DNA from: Acidimicrobiia bacterium
GTDB taxonomy: Bacteria; Actinomycetota; Acidimicrobiia; Spongiisociales; ZC4RG35
Assembly (NCBI GenBank): GCA_015488325.1
Contig: WFOA01000125.1
Coordinates: forward strand, 1-38,149
Direction: 5' to 3'
Length of the DNA stretch: 38,149 nucleotides
In this document: one piece after another, positions 1 to 9,083 of the stretch
Layout: each line of letters begins with the position of its first letter
Numbering within the stretch: the first letter of the stretch is position 1
Notes under the pieces: generated by a model
What the model saw: only the letters and a program-made list of their open reading frames with translations
What the model was told of the DNA's origin: nothing
Database searches by the model: none
Made by a program: the position numbers and the translations under genes

Positions 1-11
1 AGCTGGCGAAC

Positions 12-17
12 TACACT
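12..17 (+). promoter_or_regulatory. Candidate -10 box TACACT upstream of uvrA
   Basis: TACACT fits the TANNNT pattern that recurs ahead of many genes in this window. It ends 20 nt before the GTG taken as the uvrA start. No -35 can be judged because the window begins here. Confidence 0.3.
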
Positions 18-37
18 GCCGCGATCTCTTCTGCGGT

Positions 38-2875
38 GTGGAGTTCGTGGCGACCGAAACGATCCTCATCCGGGGGGCCCGTGAGCACAACCTCAAGAAC
101 CTCACCCTGGAGCTGCCCCGGAACAAACTGATCGTCTTCACCGGCCTGTCCGGGTCGGGGAAGTCGAGCCTGGCCTTCGACACCATCTACGCCGAAGGGC
201 AGCGTCGCTACGTCGAGTCGCTGTCCGCCTACGCCCGGCAGTTCCTCGGTCAGATGGACAAGCCCGACGTGGACTTCATCGAAGGGCTCTCCCCCGCGAT
301 CTCCATCGACCAGAAGACCGCCAGCCGCAACCCCCGTTCGACGGTGGGGACCGTCACCGAGATCTGGGACTACCTGCGGCTCCTGTACGCCCGGATCGGC
401 GTTCCCCACTGCCCCAACGACGGGACGCCGGTCGCTCGTCAGACACCCCAGCAGATCGTCGACCGGATCCTCGAACTCGAAGACGGCACCCGGTTCCAGG
501 TGTTGGCGCCGGTGGTGCGGGGACGCAAAGGCGAATACGAGACGCTGCTCAAAGACCTCGCCGCCCAGGGTTTCAGCCGGGCCCGGGTCGACGGGGAGGT
601 GCGGGACCTGACCGAAGACATCCGGCTCGACCGCTACTTCCAGCACACCATCGAAGTGGTCGTCGACCGTCTCGTACGGCGAGAAGGGATCCACCAGCGC
701 CTCACCCAATCCCTGGAGACGGCGCTGAAGTTGGCGGACGGTGTGGCGGTGATCGACGTCGTCGACGGACCCACCCTCACCTTCAGCCAGCATCTGGCAT
801 GTGCCACCTGCGGCCTGAGTTTCGACGAGCTCCAACCTCGGAACTTCTCGTTCAACAGTCCCTACGGCGCCTGCCCTGCCTGTTCGGGGATCGGGACCCG
901 CTATCAGGTGGATCCCGACCTGGTCGTGCCCGATCCCGACCGGTCCATCGCCGACGGGGCGATCCCCATGTGGGCGGGGGCGAAGGGCCGGTATCACCAG
1001 CGTGTGCTGGAAGGAGTCGCCGCCGAACTGGGGTTCGACCTACACACCCCGTGGCGGGACCTGCCCGACGAGGTCCGCGAGGCGGTGCTCTACGGCACCG
1101 GCGACCGTCGGATCACCGTCAGCTACACGAACCGTTTCGGGCGTCGTCGCCGTTGGGACACCACTTACGAAGGGGCGATCCCCTACCTGGCCCGGCGGCA
1201 CGAATCGGCCGAGACCGACGGCGCCCGCGAATACTTCCAGGAGTTCATGCGGGAGGTGCCCTGCGACGCCTGCGGAGGGGGACGGCTCAACCCGATCGCC
1301 CTGGCGGTGACGGTGGCGGGAAGAACCATCCACGAGGTGGCCGAGCTGCCTCTGGGCGAACTCAAGGCCTTCTTCGACGGACTGGAACTGGGCGAACGTG
1401 ACCACGCCATCGCCGACCGGGTGCTGCGAGAGATCCGATCGCGGGTGTCGTTCCTCCTCGACGTGGGACTCGACTACCTGACCCTGTCACGCTCGGCGGC
1501 GTCCCTGGCCGGCGGCGAAGCCCAGCGGATCAGGCTGGCCACCCAGATCGGATCCGGTCTGGTCGGCGTGCTCTACATCCTCGACGAACCGTCGATCGGT
1601 CTCCACCAGCGGGACAACAAGCGACTCATCGAGACCCTCGTCCGGCTCCGGGACCTGGGGAACACGCTCATCGTCGTCGAACACGACGAAGACACGATCC
1701 GCACCGCCGACCACATCGTCGACATCGGGCCGGGAGCGGGCGAGCACGGCGGCTACGTCGTCGTGCAGGGAACCCTGGAGGAGGTGATCGCCGAGCCGAC
1801 GTCGATCACCGGCGACTACCTGGCCGGACGGCGGCGGATCCCGGTCCCCGAGACCCGTCGGACCCCCCAGGGACCCTCCATCAGGATCGTGGGGGCCGCC
1901 GAACACAACCTGGCAGACATCGACGTGGAGATCCCCCTGGGCGTGTTCGTGGCGGTTACCGGCGTCTCGGGGTCGGGCAAGTCGACCCTCGTCGAAGAGG
2001 TCCTGTCGAAGGCGCTGCGGGCCGAGCTGTACCGGGCCCGGGTGGTGCCGGGGCGCCACAGGCGGATCGAAGGGGTCGAGGCGATCGACAAGCTGATCGA
2101 CATCGACCAGTCACCGATCGGACGGACCCCGCGGTCCAACCCCGCCACGTACACGAAAGTGTTCGACCACATTCGGGCCCTGTTCTCCTCGACGCCGGAG
2201 GCTCGTGCCCGGGGCTACAAGCCGGGACGTTTCTCCTTCAACGTGGCCGGCGGGCGCTGTGAGGTCTGCAAAGGGGACGGCACCATCAAGATCGAGATGC
2301 ATTTCCTCCCCGACGTCTACGTCCCCTGCGAAGAGTGCCGCGGGAGCCGCTACAACCGGGAGACCCTGGAGATCCTCTGGAAGGGGCACAGCATCGCCGA
2401 CGTCCTCGACATGCCCGTCGAGACGGCCCTCGAGTTCTTCGCCAACCAGCCGAAGATCGCCCGGGTGCTCCAGACCCTCGACGATGTCGGCCTCGGGTAC
2501 ATCCGACTCGGCCAGCCCGCCACCACCCTGTCGGGCGGCGAGGCGCAGCGGATCAAGCTCGCCTCGGAGCTGGGGAAACGGGCGACGGGGAGGACCCTGT
2601 ACATCCTCGACGAGCCGACGACCGGGCTGCACTTCGAGGACATCCGGCGTCTCCTCCAAGTCCTCCAGCGTTTGGTCGATGCCGGCAACACCGTCCTGGT
2701 GATCGAGCACAACCTCGACGTCATCAAGTCGGTCGACTACGTGATCGACCTGGGTCCGGAGGGCGGGTCCGGGGGAGGACGAGTCGTCGCCGCCGGCACC
2801 CCGGAGGAGGTGGCGGCGGTCCCCGAGAGCTACACCGGGAAGTTCCTGCGCGAGGTCCTCGGGTCCGGGGCGTAA
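38..2875 (+). CDS. uvrA: Excinuclease ABC subunit A (UvrA)
   Basis: UvrA is the damage-sensing ATPase of nucleotide excision repair; with UvrB it loads onto lesions before UvrC cuts. The 945-residue product has the normal family length. It holds two ABC ATPase modules: Walker A GLSGSGKS at residues 36-43 and GVSGSGKST near 642, with signature and Walker B stretches LAGGEAQR...ILDEPSIG and LSGGEAQR...ILDEPTTG. Both UvrA zinc modules are visible, CATC...CPAC in the first half and CEVC...CEEC in the second. The GTG at 38 is used because it opens the frame; a second in-frame GTG at 47 is a possible alternative. No clear Shine-Dalgarno is seen. The gene stands alone, followed by a glycan region, while uvrC lies 8 kb downstream. 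uvrB is not in the window. Confidence 0.98.
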   Translation: MEFVATETILIRGAREHNLKNLTLELPRNKLIVFTGLSGSGKSSLAFDTIYAEGQRRYVESLSAYARQFLGQMDKPDVDFIEGLSPAISIDQKTASRNPRSTVGTVTEIWDYLRLLYARIGVPHCPNDGTPVARQTPQQIVDRILELEDGTRFQVLAPVVRGRKGEYETLLKDLAAQGFSRARVDGEVRDLTEDIRLDRYFQHTIEVVVDRLVRREGIHQRLTQSLETALKLADGVAVIDVVDGPTLTFSQHLACATCGLSFDELQPRNFSFNSPYGACPACSGIGTRYQVDPDLVVPDPDRSIADGAIPMWAGAKGRYHQRVLEGVAAELGFDLHTPWRDLPDEVREAVLYGTGDRRITVSYTNRFGRRRRWDTTYEGAIPYLARRHESAETDGAREYFQEFMREVPCDACGGGRLNPIALAVTVAGRTIHEVAELPLGELKAFFDGLELGERDHAIADRVLREIRSRVSFLLDVGLDYLTLSRSAASLAGGEAQRIRLATQIGSGLVGVLYILDEPSIGLHQRDNKRLIETLVRLRDLGNTLIVVEHDEDTIRTADHIVDIGPGAGEHGGYVVVQGTLEEVIAEPTSITGDYLAGRRRIPVPETRRTPQGPSIRIVGAAEHNLADIDVEIPLGVFVAVTGVSGSGKSTLVEEVLSKALRAELYRARVVPGRHRRIEGVEAIDKLIDIDQSPIGRTPRSNPATYTKVFDHIRALFSSTPEARARGYKPGRFSFNVAGGRCEVCKGDGTIKIEMHFLPDVYVPCEECRGSRYNRETLEILWKGHSIADVLDMPVETALEFFANQPKIARVLQTLDDVGLGYIRLGQPATTLSGGEAQRIKLASELGKRATGRTLYILDEPTTGLHFEDIRRLLQVLQRLVDAGNTVLVIEHNLDVIKSVDYVIDLGPEGGSGGGRVVAAGTPEEVAAVPESYTGKFLREVLGSGA

Positions 2876-2935
2876 CCGCTCAATGCCAGGCGCCGGCACG
2901 CCGATACCGTTCACGGGTCCCCCCGACAGGGAGCT

Positions 2936-4180
2936 GTGACGATCGTGCTCGGGCACACCGTCGGACAACAGGGTCGACACCGCGACGGGCACCCCGGGCT
3001 CGGGCGCATCCTCCGCGGCGCGTTGGCGGTGGTCGTGACGATCGCTGCCACGCTGCAGATGGCGAATATGTTGTTCGTCGTCGTCGAGAACCCCGACGTG
3101 ACCTGGGCGGTTCCGGTGAGTGACCTGGGTCGGGACGTCATCGGTTCCCGGGCAGCCCGGGACGGGGACATACCCTTCGCACCGATCCGTCGGTTCGAGC
3201 CGTCGGTGCCGACCGAGGCCCGGCAGTGGTGGATCGCCCATACGCCGCCGGCGGTCGCCGTTGCCGGGGTCATCGACCGACTGCCGTTCCCACCCGACCG
3301 GACGGCACGGGCGCTGACCATCATCGGCCTCATCGGGGTCTCGATGGCCTTCGCCGCGGGAGGGGATCCGAAGCGGAGTCTCGTCCTGGGTGCAGCCGCC
3401 ATCGCCGCCATCCCTGCGTGGACGGACTTCATGTGGGTGCAGTTGGGGACCGTCAGCGCCCTGGTGCTGCTCGCCGTGTTCCGCCTGGAAAGACGGGAGC
3501 GTCGGAGGTTGGGGTTCTTTGTTCTGGGTGCTCTCATCGCCTGGCGGCCGTGGCTCGCCCCCATCGCCGTCGCCCTTCCGGCTCGGGGCAGGTTGTGGCG
3601 GGACCTGTCCTGGGTGGGCCTCGGCGGGGCGGTCGCAGTCACGGCGGCCCTGCCGTTCACAGGAGGAATCGAAGGATTCGTCACGTGGTTGACGATCGCG
3701 GCGCCTGCGAACGTCGCCCAGTACCGCCCGACGATCGGGAATCTGTCGGTCACCCAGTGGATGCCCACGCTCGCCGCCTGGATCCTGTTCGGTGTCGGGT
3801 ACGTCACCGTCGGGATGTCCCGGCGGTGCATGAGGCGGGAACTGCGTCTCGTCCTCGCCGCCGTCGTCATCTTCACCTTGTCGCTCCTGGTCTGGTCCCA
3901 CTACTGGTCGGTACTGGCGGTGGTGTTGATTCCCGCCATGGGGGCCTCTCGTCGCTGGCGTCGGCTGGGGAGTACCGTGATGGGGGTGTTCGCCACGGCC
4001 ATGCTGGCCGTACTGACGGGTCTTCAGCCGTTGGCGCCGGCGGTCAACGGGGCGGGGGCGGTCGCCGTCATCGTCCTGTCGGCGGGGCTGATATGGGAGA
4101 TCATCACCCCTCTGCGGGCCGCCGACAGAGCTGACGGCCTACATGGGTCGGTCGTAGAGGAACCGGTTCCCGCCACCTAG
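2936..4180 (+). CDS. GT87-like multi-pass membrane glycosyltransferase
   Basis: This 414-residue protein is very hydrophobic, with roughly nine or ten predicted membrane segments separated by short Arg-rich loops. The early loop after the first helix, with acidic residues and a WWIAHTPPAV stretch, resembles GT87/DUF2029 enzymes, which use polyprenol-phosphate sugars outside the membrane. The family assignment rests on overall layout and not on a diagnostic motif, and the sugar and acceptor are unknown. Start GTG 2936 has an AGGGAG-like Shine-Dalgarno just upstream, and a TACCGT box (2905-2910) lies 25 nt before the start. It opens the glycan region that follows uvrA and runs in the same direction as the MBOAT and SGNH genes, suggesting a shared role in making or decorating a surface polymer. 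Confidence 0.6.
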   Translation: MTIVLGHTVGQQGRHRDGHPGLGRILRGALAVVVTIAATLQMANMLFVVVENPDVTWAVPVSDLGRDVIGSRAARDGDIPFAPIRRFEPSVPTEARQWWIAHTPPAVAVAGVIDRLPFPPDRTARALTIIGLIGVSMAFAAGGDPKRSLVLGAAAIAAIPAWTDFMWVQLGTVSALVLLAVFRLERRERRRLGFFVLGALIAWRPWLAPIAVALPARGRLWRDLSWVGLGGAVAVTAALPFTGGIEGFVTWLTIAAPANVAQYRPTIGNLSVTQWMPTLAAWILFGVGYVTVGMSRRCMRRELRLVLAAVVIFTLSLLVWSHYWSVLAVVLIPAMGASRRWRRLGSTVMGVFATAMLAVLTGLQPLAPAVNGAGAVAVIVLSAGLIWEIITPLRAADRADGLHGSVVEEPVPAT

Positions 4181-4261
4181 GCGGGGATTGAGCAGCCGGC
4201 CCGAACCCCTCAATAGTCGCGTTGGTGGCGTCGATGTCAGATAGCGTCGGTCGCCGAACCC

Positions 4262-5653
4262 ATGCTCTTCAACTCCCTCGCCTACCTGCTGTTCCTCCCC
4301 GTCACCGTCGCCGTCTTCTGGGCGCTGCCCCGTCGGCTGCGTACCCCGTTCCTGCTCGTCGCCTCCTACGTCTTCTACTGAGCGTGGGACGTCAGGTTCC
4401 TCGCGCTGATCCTGGTGTCGACGGTGGTGGACTACACGGTGGCTCGTCGCCTCGGCACGGTCGCCGACGAAGCTCGTCGCCGCCTCGTCGCACTCAGCGT
4501 CGTGGTGAACCTCGGCATCCTCGGCATCTTCAAGTACTGGGACTTTTTCGTGGAGAGCGCCGCCGGGTTGATCTCGGCGCTGGGTGGGCAGCCGCACCTC
4601 CCGATCCTCGGGGTGGCGGTGCCCGTCGGCATCTCCTTCTACACCTTCCAGACCATGGCCTACACCATCGACGTATACCGCCGGGAGATCCAGGCGGAAC
4701 GAAGCTTCGTCCGCTTCGCCCTCTACGTTGCGTTCTTCCCCCAGCTCGTCGCCGGGCCGATCGAACGGGCGCGGCGGCTCATGCCTCAACTCGCGAATCT
4801 TCCCGAGCGCCCGGCGCGGGATGACCTCCGGTCGGGATTGCGGCTGATCGGCGTCGGCTTCGTCAAGAAGGTGGTGATCGCCGACACCGTGGCTCCGGTG
4901 GTCGAGCGGGTGTTCGCCGATCCGGCAGGTCAGGGCGCGATCGCCCTGCTGGTCGGGGTGGTGGGGTTCGCCATCCAGATCTACGGGGACTTCTCCGGCT
5001 ACACCGACATCGCCCGGGGCTCGGCGCGCCTGGTAGGTGTCCATCTCATGGAGAACTTCCGTCAGCCCTACTGGGCGGCGAACATCGCCGACTTCTGGCG
5101 GAGATGGCACATTTCGCTGTCCTCGTGGCTGCGGGACTACCTCTACTTTCCCCTCGGCGGCAACCGGCGGGGTCCGCGGCGAACGTACGTGAATCTGGCG
5201 GTGGTGATGCTCCTCGGGGGCCTCTGGCATCGAGCCGCCTGGACGTTCGTCGTCTGGGGCGCACTGCACGGGGCGATGCTGGCCGTCCACCGCTGGCTCC
5301 GGACCCGGGACGGTTGGGGCGACCGTCCGACCCGCTGGGGGTGGGCGTTGACGATAGTGGGGGTGCTGGTCGGTTGGGTGTTCTTCCGGGCTCCGGACTT
5401 CGCCACTGCCTGGCAGGTTCTCACCGGGATCGTCTCGATGCGGCCCGGGCCCCTGGATCCTTCCGGACTCCTGTTCGTGTCTATGGGTGTCGTCGGGATG
5501 TGGTGGCTGGACCGCTCGGAGCGAGAGGGTCGCCTCAACCCGATCGCCACGGCACCGGCATTGATTCGTGGTTTCGCCTACGGAGCGGCGATCGTCGTGG
5601 CGTTGATCGGTGGCGCCAGCACGTCGACCCAGTTCATCTACTTCCAGTTCTGA
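4262..5653 (+). CDS. MBOAT-family O-acyltransferase interrupted by an in-frame TGA
   Basis: MBOAT proteins of the AlgI/DltB type pass acyl groups across the membrane onto extracellular glycans. The family N-terminus is clear from ATG 4262 (MLFNSLAYLLFLPV...), but codon 40 is TGA (4379-4381), within the conserved segment ASYVFY-stop-AWDVRF. The frame then runs open for 424 codons to 5653, with the family core intact: FWRRWHISLSSWLRDY, FPLGGNRRG and GGLWHRAAWTFVVWGALHG, including both characteristic histidines. Starting at GTG 4415 would remove the first membrane segment, and no Shine-Dalgarno precedes that GTG. A glycine, cysteine or tryptophan codon is one base from TGA. Possible explanations are a sequencing error, a recent nonsense mutation, readthrough or recoding. 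The SGNH partner follows after 10 nt. Confidence 0.8.
4379..4381 (+). other. In-frame TGA inside the MBOAT gene, followed by a possible hairpin
   Basis: TGA is in frame with both the family-like N-terminus from 4262 and the long downstream frame. Bases 4381-4388 can pair with 4400-4407 (8 bp, two of them G-U) around an 11-nt loop containing AGGUU. Such hairpins are frequent by chance in GC-rich DNA, and the loop lies closer to the UGA than in a typical bacterial selenocysteine element, so a recoding role is only speculative. Confidence 0.6.
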
Positions 5654-5663
5654 GGAGGGGCCG

Positions 5664-6656
5664 GTGAGGAGAACGGCGGAACTCGGGATCGTTGCCGTGG
5701 CTCTGCTCGTGACGCTGGTCTCCGCCGAGGTGGGTGTCCGGATGCTCGGCGGTCGCCTCCCCGATCCGTCGCCGTGGCCGTCCCTCGAGTCGGAGGTGAA
5801 AGCGACCCTGGTCGGGACCGTGTCTGCCCAGATCGACGTCGTGCTGGTCGGGGATTCGACCATGGAGAGCGGAGTGGACCCGGCGCGGTTGCGATCCCGG
5901 GTGGGAATCGAGGCGTTCAACGCCGCGATACCTTTCTCGACGCCGTTGGCGATGGAGGCTTGGCTCGAGGAGGTGGTGCTGGCCCGCCTCCAGCCACGTG
6001 TCGTCGTCATCGGATTGGGTTTTGATCCGGCGCAGACGGCGGCCGACGACGACCCCCTCCGTCGCGCCCTGGACGCAGACGAGGACGGAGGCGTGTGGGA
6101 GATGTTGGGGCGCTACTCGGAGCTCGTGCGGCGCCGACGCCAGCTCCGGGACTGGCCCGAGACGCTCCGCACGGTGAGGGCTCTCGAGAGCAACACCTGG
6201 ACGGCGGAGGGGTTCCAAACCGGCTACCTGAGGGGGACGATACGCTCGGTGAATGAGGTCGAAGACCCGGCCCGTCAGGCGTCGGCGACCATGTCGGCCG
6301 ACAACGTGGCAGCTCTGTCGCGGCTCGGACGGCACCTGACCGAAGAGGGGATCGCCGTCGTCGTGGTGATGGAGCCGGTCCGCTGCCCCAACGAAGCATG
6401 CCGGGTGGCGGTGGTGACCTCCCCGTACCACCGCCAAGTGTCCGCCGTGGCGCGTCGTCTCGGAGTCGGATTCCTCGACACCAACACCCGGCGGTGGGGA
6501 CCGGAGCTGTTCGTCGACGATCTCCACCTCACCGCGGAGGGGGTGCAGCGGTTCACCGACGAAGTAGGCCGGATCGTCACGTCCCCGATGGCGACGGTCG
6601 GCCCTCGAGTTCCGGCGTCGGTGAGGATGCCGGCGGGTCGTCGCTCGGGGCGGTGA
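5664..6656 (+). CDS. Membrane-anchored SGNH/GDSL-type protein, MBOAT partner
   Basis: The 330-residue product begins with a short basic stretch and one hydrophobic segment (about residues 8-25), consistent with a signal anchor. The remainder looks like an SGNH-fold esterase or acyltransferase domain: GDST with the candidate nucleophile Ser65, and DDLH near the C-terminus giving Asp285 and His288. Proteins of this type commonly sit beside MBOATs and complete acyl transfer to a polysaccharide outside the cell. GTG 5664 is chosen because GAGGAGG (5652-5658) is a strong Shine-Dalgarno 5 nt upstream, and longer reading in this frame would run back into the MBOAT gene. Its last 80 bp overlap the convergent gene on the minus strand. 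The acyl group and glycan cannot be read from sequence. Confidence 0.75.
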   Translation: MRRTAELGIVAVALLVTLVSAEVGVRMLGGRLPDPSPWPSLESEVKATLVGTVSAQIDVVLVGDSTMESGVDPARLRSRVGIEAFNAAIPFSTPLAMEAWLEEVVLARLQPRVVVIGLGFDPAQTAADDDPLRRALDADEDGGVWEMLGRYSELVRRRRQLRDWPETLRTVRALESNTWTAEGFQTGYLRGTIRSVNEVEDPARQASATMSADNVAALSRLGRHLTEEGIAVVVVMEPVRCPNEACRVAVVTSPYHRQVSAVARRLGVGFLDTNTRRWGPELFVDDLHLTAEGVQRFTDEVGRIVTSPMATVGPRVPASVRMPAGRRSGR

Positions 6657-7887
6657 CTCCCTCCTGACGGGTTCGGGGCATCGAAGGCTTCGCTCCGAGG
6701 GTGAGGAGGGCGGCGACCACCAGGAGCGGGTACGCGGGATGGAACCCGACGGCGAACCGTTCGATCTGCGGTGCCGTCACGTCCGGACCGATCAGGGCGA
6801 CGAAGTCCAGTACCACGCCCGCAGCTACCAATCGCGGTCTCGAGCCGGGCAGCCGACGCCAGAAGACGGACCCGGGGACAAGGAGCAGGACCCAGTCGTA
6901 GACGACGACGTGAGGTGTGGCTAGCAGGGTGACAATCACCGCGACCGCGAGGCTCAGTTCACCGTCGTTCCGAAACCGTCTGAACGTTGTGACCGACCAG
7001 AACAGCACGATCACGATGAGCATCAGCCACGCGCCGGTGGCGGCCCGGCCGTCGCCGGTCAGCATCCGGAAGAAATCCAGTCCGCTCAGGTACCAGACCC
7101 GGTTGGTGGGTCCGGGGTCGGCGAGGGTGGGGAGACGTTGCAGATAGGTCGGCCAGGCTTCGGGGGCGATGGCGAAGGCGACGGCGGCCAGCGACCCGCC
7201 GGAAAGGAGCGCCCCGGTCAATTCGCGCCGGCGACGAACGGGGGAGCTCAGCCACCAGACGGCCGGGCCCAGGGCGAGCTGGGGTTTGAGTACCAACAGT
7301 CCGAGGATAAGCCCGACCCACATCGGACGTCGGCGCCGGACGGCGACGGCAGCCGCCGCGAACACGACGAGGAAGAGGAGAGAGTTCTGACCGAGGGCGA
7401 GCGCCCCGTAGACGGGGACAGAGAACAGAGCCAGCAGCGCCGGAAGCGGTGACAGGCGTAGGAGTTTGACCGCGGCGACGTAGGAAGCGCAGCCGAGGAC
7501 CGTCCAGAGGGCCAGGGACATCCCGAGCGGCTGGGACGTCAGCGGGCCGAAGAGGAGGGCGGTCGGCGGCGGATACCGGAAGACCGGGCCGCCGGTGGGG
7601 AGGTGGAGGCCGGTGATCTCGTTGAAACGCGCGGTGAAGAGGCCCAGGTCGTAGAGAGCCGGCCAGGCGCCCTCCCGGGCGAAGGTGCCCCCGGTGTAGA
7701 AGACGGCGAAATCGCGGCCCAGGAACCACACGTCGGCGCCTGGGGTCCAGGAGACCGCTACCCGGGCGAGTGTCGCGTAGAGACCGCCGACCGCCGCCAC
7801 CACCCACACCAAGGGCAGGGCTGTCAGCGCGGCCACGAAGGGTCGACGATTGACGAATGCCCGCAGGCTGGAGGTGGTTTCCGACAC
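6577..7887 (-). CDS. GT87/DUF2029-like membrane glycosyltransferase
   Basis: This 436-residue polytopic protein has the pattern expected of GT87 enzymes: a first membrane helix, then GRDFAVFYTGG followed by an ALYD stretch and FRYPPPTALLFGPL, then about nine further hydrophobic helices and a disordered Pro/Ser-rich tail. Related actinobacterial enzymes transfer mannose or arabinose-type sugars from polyprenol phosphate at the outer face of the membrane; the substrate here is unknown. The start is GTG 7887. A TAGGGT box ends exactly 6 nt upstream on the same strand, predicting a leaderless mRNA, and no Shine-Dalgarno is present. Its 3' end overlaps the SGNH gene by 80 bp. It lies just downstream of the 7897-9006 gene on the same strand but probably has its own promoter. 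Confidence 0.75.
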   Translation of the reverse strand: MSETTSSLRAFVNRRPFVAALTALPLVWVVAAVGGLYATLARVAVSWTPGADVWFLGRDFAVFYTGGTFAREGAWPALYDLGLFTARFNEITGLHLPTGGPVFRYPPPTALLFGPLTSQPLGMSLALWTVLGCASYVAAVKLLRLSPLPALLALFSVPVYGALALGQNSLLFLVVFAAAAVAVRRRRPMWVGLILGLLVLKPQLALGPAVWWLSSPVRRRRELTGALLSGGSLAAVAFAIAPEAWPTYLQRLPTLADPGPTNRVWYLSGLDFFRMLTGDGRAATGAWLMLIVIVLFWSVTTFRRFRNDGELSLAVAVIVTLLATPHVVVYDWVLLLVPGSVFWRRLPGSRPRLVAAGVVLDFVALIGPDVTAPQIERFAVGFHPAYPLLVVAALLTLGAKPSMPRTRQEGVTAPSDDPPASSPTPELEGRPSPSGT

Positions 7888-7893
7888 GGCCGA

Positions 7894-7899
7894 ACCCTA
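7894..7899 (-). promoter_or_regulatory. -10 box TAGGGT for the leaderless GT87-like gene
   Basis: On the minus strand TAGGGT is followed by TCGGCC and then the GTG start at 7887, a 6-nt gap. This places the predicted transcription start at or next to the start codon. Confidence 0.5.
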
Positions 7900-9006
7900 T
7901 CCGCTCCCGCTTGACGCTGTCGCCCTCCGGCCAGCCACGAAGATCCGCCGGAGCGGCGCGATCGACGCCACGACGCCGAGGGTGAGCAGGGGTGCGAACA
8001 CCCTCACCACGTTGTTGCCCAGGGCCCAGACCCAGTCAGACGACACGGCGGCCAGCAGGATCCACGGTCCGGCGAGCCAGCGGAACAGGCGGGACCGAGC
8101 TGTGAAGAATGCGACGGTGGCCCATGCCAGTGACGCCACCCCGACGGCGACCAGCACCTGGTCGCCGGCAGAGATGGTTCGCCACGCCTCTACCGAGCTG
8201 GGAATCCAGCCCCCCGGCCAGGTCAGGTTGCCCCGGGCGGTGAAACCGTCACCGAAGGCGAACTGCAAGCAGGCCGCCCAGACGGCGAGGACCAGGCCTG
8301 GTACGGCCACGAGGGCCACCCCGCTGCGGTCCCGCCGCGCGAACCAGGCGTGTCCTGCCAGGGAGAGCGCCACCAGCAGGTACTGGTCTTTGGCGAGGAC
8401 CGCCAAGACCAACAGAACGACGACTCTCTGTCGTCGGCCGGCGACGTAGGAGGCGACGGCGACGGCGGCGAGGCCGAAGGCGAGGACGTCGGAGGTGAGG
8501 AGCCGGACCGACATCCACAGACCAGGGTTGGCCACGACTCCCAGGTGAACCCACGGGCTCCACCCGAGACGTCGCCGGATCGACTCCAGCGCCGCGGCGG
8601 CGGCCCCCATCCCCAGGGCGGTCACCAGCATGAACCCGCCTAGGAGGGCGGGACCGTCGAGGACCCCACCCAAGGAGGCGGCAAAGGGGAGGAGGATTCG
8701 CCGGTAGCGGTAGCCGGCGTCGGCGAGCAGGGCGGGGACCTCGGATCCGTCGAGGTCGAGGGCGATGGCATATCCGATCTGGCCGTCGTGGCCCGACCCG
8801 TCCACTGTGACCAGGTCGGGGAGCTCCGCTTGGATCATCGGCCGGACCGTCGCATCTTCACCGACGGCGAGGAGCCCGCTCCATCCGCCGAGGGTGGTCG
8901 CCTGGGTCCACTGGAGGAACAGGGCGACCGCGACACCGAGCAGCAGCCAGAGGGCAGAGGTGCCCGGGGGGGTGCGCAAGGAGGCAGGGAACGTCCGCAG
9001 AGACAT
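7897..9006 (-). CDS. Polytopic membrane protein, probable GT-C glycosyltransferase
   Basis: The 369-residue product has about eight to ten hydrophobic helices. The first extracytoplasmic loop contains GHDGQIGYAIALDL followed by YRYRRILLPFAA, a signature I associate with uncharacterised actinobacterial GT-C-fold membrane proteins (DGQ...Y then YRYRRI). No catalytic residue is certain, so the enzymatic role is inferred from fold type and from neighbouring glycan genes. ATG 9006 is the first start in the frame. It is divergent from the UDP-glucuronate decarboxylase gene and shares a 73-bp intergenic region with it. Its stop lies 9 bp before the start codon of the next minus-strand gene, so the two may also be co-transcribed. 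Confidence 0.65.
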   Translation of the reverse strand: MSLRTFPASLRTPPGTSALWLLLGVAVALFLQWTQATTLGGWSGLLAVGEDATVRPMIQAELPDLVTVDGSGHDGQIGYAIALDLDGSEVPALLADAGYRYRRILLPFAASLGGVLDGPALLGGFMLVTALGMGAAAAALESIRRRLGWSPWVHLGVVANPGLWMSVRLLTSDVLAFGLAAVAVASYVAGRRQRVVVLLVLAVLAKDQYLLVALSLAGHAWFARRDRSGVALVAVPGLVLAVWAACLQFAFGDGFTARGNLTWPGGWIPSSVEAWRTISAGDQVLVAVGVASLAWATVAFFTARSRLFRWLAGPWILLAAVSSDWVWALGNNVVRVFAPLLTLGVVASIAPLRRIFVAGRRATASSGSG

Positions 9007-9016
9007 GGTCCGGGTC

Positions 9017-9022
9017 TAGGGT
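9017..9022 (+). promoter_or_regulatory. -10 box TAGGGT in the divergent promoter region
   Basis: TAGGGT lies 7 nt before ATG 9030, the start of a 17-codon frame that leads into the UDP-glucuronate decarboxylase gene. It lies between two divergent genes and fits the window's TANNNT pattern. Confidence 0.4.
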
Positions 9023-9029
9023 GTGGCCG

Positions 9030-9083
9030 ATGTATCGGCAGTGCGACGGGTTGGCTGGAGCCCGGCGGGGGAGCCGGGGATGA
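9030..9083 (+). CDS. Possible 17-residue leader peptide coupled to the decarboxylase gene
   Basis: ATG 9030 begins a 17-codon frame ([17 protein letters not shown]) whose TGA at 9081-9083 overlaps the ATG of the next gene in an ATGA arrangement. A TAGGGT box ends 7 nt before the ATG, matching the near-leaderless promoter pattern seen elsewhere. The peptide has no recognisable domain and could be a chance frame. If translated, it would couple decarboxylase expression to terminating ribosomes. Confidence 0.3.
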   Translation: MYRQCDGLAGARRGSRG

